64,000 nt of DNA from Apostichopus japonicus (lineage: Eukaryota; Echinodermata; Holothuroidea; Aspidochirotida; Stichopodidae). A model generated the notes under the pieces. That model was given only the letters and a program-made list of their open reading frames with translations. It was not told the origin of the DNA and did no database searches. Each line of letters begins with the position of its first letter. Positions within the stretch are counted from its first letter, which is position 1. Location of the stretch: contig NC_092563.1 in NCBI RefSeq assembly GCF_037975245.1, positions 22,538,960 to 22,602,959 of the forward strand, written 5' to 3'. A program made the translations under genes and the position numbers. Of the stretch, positions 58,808 through 64,000 are shown piece after piece.

Positions 58808-61800
58808 ATAACCATTTCTGTCACCATTTCAATCACCAATTCCATCACCATTTCCATCACCCTTTTTTATCACCAATTCAACACCATTTCATCAGCATTT
58901 CATCACCATTTACATCACCATTTCCATAACCCTTTTTTTTATCACCAATTCCATCACCCTTTTTTTATCACCAATTCATCACCATTTCATCACCAATTCA
59001 TCATTTCATCACCATTTCATCACCATTTCATCAACATTTTATCAACATTTCATCACCATTTCCATCACCATTTCATCACCATTTTATCACTATTCTCATC
59101 ACCATTTCATCACAATTTCATCATCATTTCATCATCATTTCATCACCATCTCATCACCATTTCATCACCATGTCATCACCATTTTATCACCATTTTATCA
59201 CTATTTCATCCTCATTTCCATCCCCTTTTCCATCACCATTTCCATCACCATTTCCATCACCATTTCCATCACCATTTTTTTTTATCACCATTTTTCCATC
59301 ACCATTTCCATCGTAATTTCCATTACCATTTCCATAACCAATTCCATCAACATTTCCATCACCATTTACATCACCATTTTTGTTATCACCATTTTAAGTA
59401 ATCACCATTTATTTATCACCATTTTTTTTATAACCATTTCATCACCTTTTCCTCACCATTCATTCTCATTTCATCACCATTTTATCACCATTTCCATCAC
59501 CATTTAATTTTACCCCCTTTTTTTGTAATCACCATTTTTTATCATCATTTCATCACCATTTCATCACCATTTCATCAGAATTCCATCACCATTTCATCGC
59601 CATTTCATCACCGTTTCATCACCGTTTCATCACCATTTCATCACCATTTTATCACCATTTCATCACCATTTCAATCACCATTTCTATCACCAATTCCATC
59701 ACCAGTTTTTTTATCACCATTTTATCACCTTTTTTATCACAATTTTATCACCATTTCATCACCATTTTGTCACCATTTCATCACCATTTCCATAACCATT
59801 TCCATCACCATTTCATCATCATTTCCATAACCATTTCCATCACCATTTCATCACCATTTTCATCACCATTTTATCACCATTTTATCACCATTTCATCACC
59901 ATTTCCATCCCCTTTTCCATCACAATTTACATCACCATTTTTTTTATCGCCATTTTTCTATCACCATTTTATCACCCTTTTATCACAATTTTATCACCAT
60001 TTCATCACCATTTCCATCACCATTTTTTTAAACACCATTTTTTTATCACCATTTCATCACCATTTCCATCACCATTTCCATTACCCTTTTTTTATCACCA
60101 ATTCATCACCATTTCATCACCAATTCATCATTTCATCCATTTTATCACCATTTCCAACACCATTTCATCACCATTTCCAACACCATTTCATCACCATTTC
60201 ATCACCATCTCATCACCTTTTCCATCAACATTTCATCACCATTTTATCACTATTTTCATCACCATTTCATCACAATTTCATCATCATTTCATCATCATTT
60301 CATCACCATCTCATCACCATTTCATCACCATGTCATCACCATTTCATCACCATTTTATCACCATTTTCATCCTCATTTCCATCCCCTTTTCCATCCCCAT
60401 TTCCATCACCATTTTTTTTTCACCATTTTTCCATCACCATTTCATCACCATTTCCATCACAATTTCCATCGTAATTTCCATCACCATTTCCATAACCAAT
60501 TCCATCACCAGTTTTTTTATCACCTTTTTAATCACAATTTTATCACAATTTTATCACCATTTCATCACCATTTTGGCAGCATTTCATCACCATTTCATCA
60601 CCATTTCCATAACCATTTCCATCACCATTTCATCACCATTTTATCACCATTTTTTTTATCACCATTTTTTTATCACCATTTTTTTTATCACCATTTCATC
60701 ACCATTTTATCATCATTTCATCACCATTTCCATCACCATGTTTTTAAACACTATTTTTTTATCACCATTTCATCACCATTTCATCACAATTTTATCACCA
60801 TTTCATCACCATTTCCATCCCCTTTTCCATCACCATTTCCATCACCATTTTTTTTATCGCCATTTTTCTATCACCATTTTATCACCTTTTCATCACCGTT
60901 TCATCACCGTTTCATCACCATTTCATCACCATTTCATCACCATTTCAATCACCATTTCTATCACCAATTCCATCACCAGTTTTTTTATCACCATTTTATC
61001 ACCTTTTTTATCACAATTTTATCACCATTTCATCACCATTTTGTCACCATTTCATCACCATTTCATCACCATTTCCATAACCATTTCCATCACCATTTCA
61101 TCATCATTTCCATAACCATTTCCATCACCATTTCATCACCATTTTCATCACCATTTTATCACCATTTTATCACCATTTCATCACCATTTCCATCCCCTTT
61201 TCCATCACAATTTCCAATACCATTTTTTTATCGCCATTTTTCTATCACCATTTTATCACCCTTTTATCACAATTTTATCACCATTTCATCACCATTTCCA
61301 TCACCATTTTTTTAAACACCATTTTTTTTATCACCATTTCATCACCATTTCCATCACCATTTCCATCACCCTTTTTTTATCACCATTTCATCACCATTTC
61401 ATCACCAATTCATCATTTCATCCATTTCATCACCATTTCCAACACCATTTCATCACCATTTCATCACCATTTCATCACCATTTCATCACCATCACCATCA
61501 CCATTTCATCACCATTTCCATCGTAATTCCCATCACCTTTTCCATAACCATTTCCATAACCATTTCCATCACCATTTCCATCACCATTTCCATCACAATT
61601 TCCATCACCAATTTTTTTTATCACCAATTTATCACCTTTTTATAACAGTTTTATCACAATCTTATCACCATTTCATCACCATTTTATCACCATTTCATTA
61701 CTATTTCATCAACGATTCCATTTTTTTTATCACCATTTCCATCACCATTTCCATAACAATTTCCATCACCATTTCATCACCATTTCCATAAACCATTTTT

Positions 61801-64000
61801 TTTATCACCAATATTTTCATCACCAATTCTTTTGATCACCATTTCATCACCATTTCATCCCCATTTCATGCCCATTTCATCACTATTTCATCCCTATTTC
61901 ATCCCTATTTCATCTCTTTTCATCACCATTACATCACCATTTCATCACCATTTCATCACTATTTCATAACCATTCCATCACCATTTTATCACCATTTTAT
62001 CACCATATTATCACCATTTTATCATCATTTTATCACCATTTTATTACTATTTTATCACCATTGTTTCACCATTTTATCACCATTTTATCAACAATTTATC
62101 ACTATTTTATCACCATCTTATCACCATTTGATCACCATTTGATCATCATTTTATCACCATTTTATCACTATTTTATCACCATTTTATCATTTTATCACCA
62201 TAATATCATCATTTTATCATCATTTTATCACCATTTTATCATCATTTAATCGACATTTAATCATCATTTGATCATCATTTTTTTCACCATGTTATCACCA
62301 TTTCATCACCATTTCATCACCATCTTATCATCATTTTATCATCATTTCATCACCATTTATCATCATTTTATAATCATTTTATCACAATTTTATCACAATT
62401 TTATCACCATTTCATCACCATTTTATCACCATTTTATCATCATTTTATCACAATTTTATCACAATTTTATCACCATTTCATCACCATTTTATCACCATGT
62501 TATCACCATTTTATCACCATTTTATCACCATCTTATCACCATTTTATCACCATTTGATTATTATTTTATCACCATTTTATCACCATTTTATCACAATTTT
62601 ATCACCATTTCATCACCATTTCATCACCATTTTATCACTATTTTATCACCATTTTATCACCATTTTTATCACCATTTTATCACCATTTTATCACCATTTT
62701 ATCACAATTTTATCACAATTTTATCACAATTTTATCACCATTTTATCACCATTTTATCACCATTTTATCACCATCTTATTACCATTTTATCACCATTTCA
62801 TCACCATTTTATCATAATTTTATCATAATTTGATCACTATTTTATCACCATTTTATCACCATTTATCACAATTTTATGATCATTTTATCACCATTTTATC
62901 ATCATTTTATCAACATTTTATCACCATTTTATCACCGTTTTATCACCATTTTATCATCATTTTGTCACCATTTTATCACCATTTTATCACCATTTTATCA
63001 CCATTTTATCACCATTTTATCACCATTTTATCACCATTTTATCACCATTTTATCACCGTTTTATCACCATTTTATCACCATTTTATCACTATTTTATCAC
63101 CATTTCATCACCATTTCATCACCATTTCATTACCATTTTATTACCATTTTATCACCATTTTATCATCATTTTATCATCATTTTATCATCATTTTATCATC
63201 ATTTTATCACCATTTCATCACCATTTTATCACTATTTTATCACCATTTTATCATCATTTCATCACCATTTTATCACCTCTTTATCATTTTATCACCATTT
63301 TATCACCATCTTATCACCATTTTATCACCATTATAAAATGTTTATCTTTTTATCATTTTATCATTTTTATCATTTTATCATTTTATCATTTTATCAACAT
63401 TTTATCAACATTTTATCAACATTTTATCAACATTTTTATCAACATTTTATCAACATTTTATCAACATTTTATCAACATTTTATCAACATTTTATCATCAT
63501 TTTATCAACATTTTATCACCATTTTATCACCATTTTATCACCATCTTATCACCATTTTATTACCATTTTATCATCATTTTATCATCATTTTATCACCATT
63601 TTATCACCATCTTATCACCATTTTATCACCATTATAAAATTTTATCTTTTTTATCATTTTATCATTTTTATCATTTTATTATTTTTATCATTTTATCATT
63701 TTATCATTTTATCATTTTATCATTTTATCATTTTATCATTTTATGATTTTATGATTTTATGATTTTATCATTTTATCAACATTTTATCAACATTTTATCA
63801 ACATTTTATCAACATTTTATCAACATTTTATCAACATTTTATCAACATTTTATCAACATTTTATCAACATTTTATCAACATTTTATCAACATTTTATCAA
63901 CATTTTATCAACATTTTATCAACATTTTATCACCATCTTATCGCCATCTTATCATCATTTTATCATCATTTTATCACCATTTTATCACCATTTTATCACC
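58808..64000. repeat. Long 11/12-bp satellite (ATTTCATCACC family), running off the window
   Basis: 5.2 kb of ATTTCCATCACC (12), ATTTCATCACC (11), ATTTTATCACC (11), ATTTTATCAAC (11) and ATTTTATC (8) units. The plus strand is nearly free of G. The dominant unit changes along the array: CATCACC forms to about 61,980, TTATCACC forms to about 63,330, and TTATCAAC or TTATC forms alternating to about 63,930. The long plus-strand frames (for example 59767-60474, 60330-61115, 62268-62828, 62876-63637) encode only Phe/Ile/Thr/Ser/His repeats and are artefacts. Confidence 0.97.

Noticed and set aside
59767-63637. Long plus-strand open frames of Phe/Ile/Thr/Ser/His repeats
   Set aside because: They are translations of the 11/12-bp satellite, open because the units rarely form stop triplets. 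No start context, splice signals or domain.

Overview
The window is animal nuclear DNA, about 63% A+T, with one host gene in canonical GT-AG exons. The rest is dominated by transposable elements and tandem repeats. The mix suggests a marine invertebrate deuterostome, most likely an echinoderm such as a sea cucumber: a Mag/SURL-like Ty3/gypsy element, a Crypton-type tyrosine recombinase, DUF4806-type exons, and G/C-run hairpin repeats. The taxon is an inference from style, not from a database match.

Layout. 1-10,447: non-coding, with a LINE 3' tail, G/C-run hairpin repeats and one degenerate tRNA-like hairpin. 10,448-17,316 (+): a complete three-exon sorting nexin gene of the SNX20/SNX21 type (PX plus C-terminal PXB region, 366 aa). 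Its last 3' splice acceptor lies in a 61-bp tandem duplication, so a near-identical decoy acceptor sits 62 bp upstream. 17,317-23,825: non-coding. 23,826-25,660: three kinds of tandem repeat. 25,881-25,977: a near-perfect hairpin. 25,993-27,925 (+): a dead non-LTR retrotransposon (endonuclease plus RT). 27,965-28,100: a 136-bp foldback. 28,949-about 30,145 (-): a spliced Crypton-type tyrosine recombinase broken by two single-base deletions.

Two large elements follow, both bounded by CCCAG...CTGGG inverted termini with repeats just inside the ends. Element 1 (31,164-38,932) starts CCCAGCAAACACA, has AACGTT-rich and 316-331-bp tandem subterminal repeats, and contains an unidentified minus-strand spliced gene. 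Element 2 (39,783-46,460) has GC-rich subterminal tandem repeats and a minus-strand spliced DUF4806-type gene. Neither shows a recognisable transposase. They are the best candidates here for an undescribed class of DNA transposon that carries accessory genes.

48,773-53,636 is a very young Ty3/gypsy element: identical 172-bp LTRs, a 5-bp AAGTA target duplication, a tRNA-Ser-type primer site, intact gag-protease and RT-RNase H-integrase frames, and one reading-frame break at the start of RT. Next to it is a roughly 490-bp repeat whose inverted copy lies inside element 2. 55,356-57,640 is a 1.39-kb tandem duplication, 58,208-58,800 a roughly 200-bp triplication, and 58,808 to the window end an almost G-free ATTTCATCACC/ATTTTATCACC satellite whose unit changes in order along the array.

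Only the sorting nexin looks like a working host gene. The gypsy element may still be mobile if its frame break is bypassed. Everything else coding appears to be element-derived.
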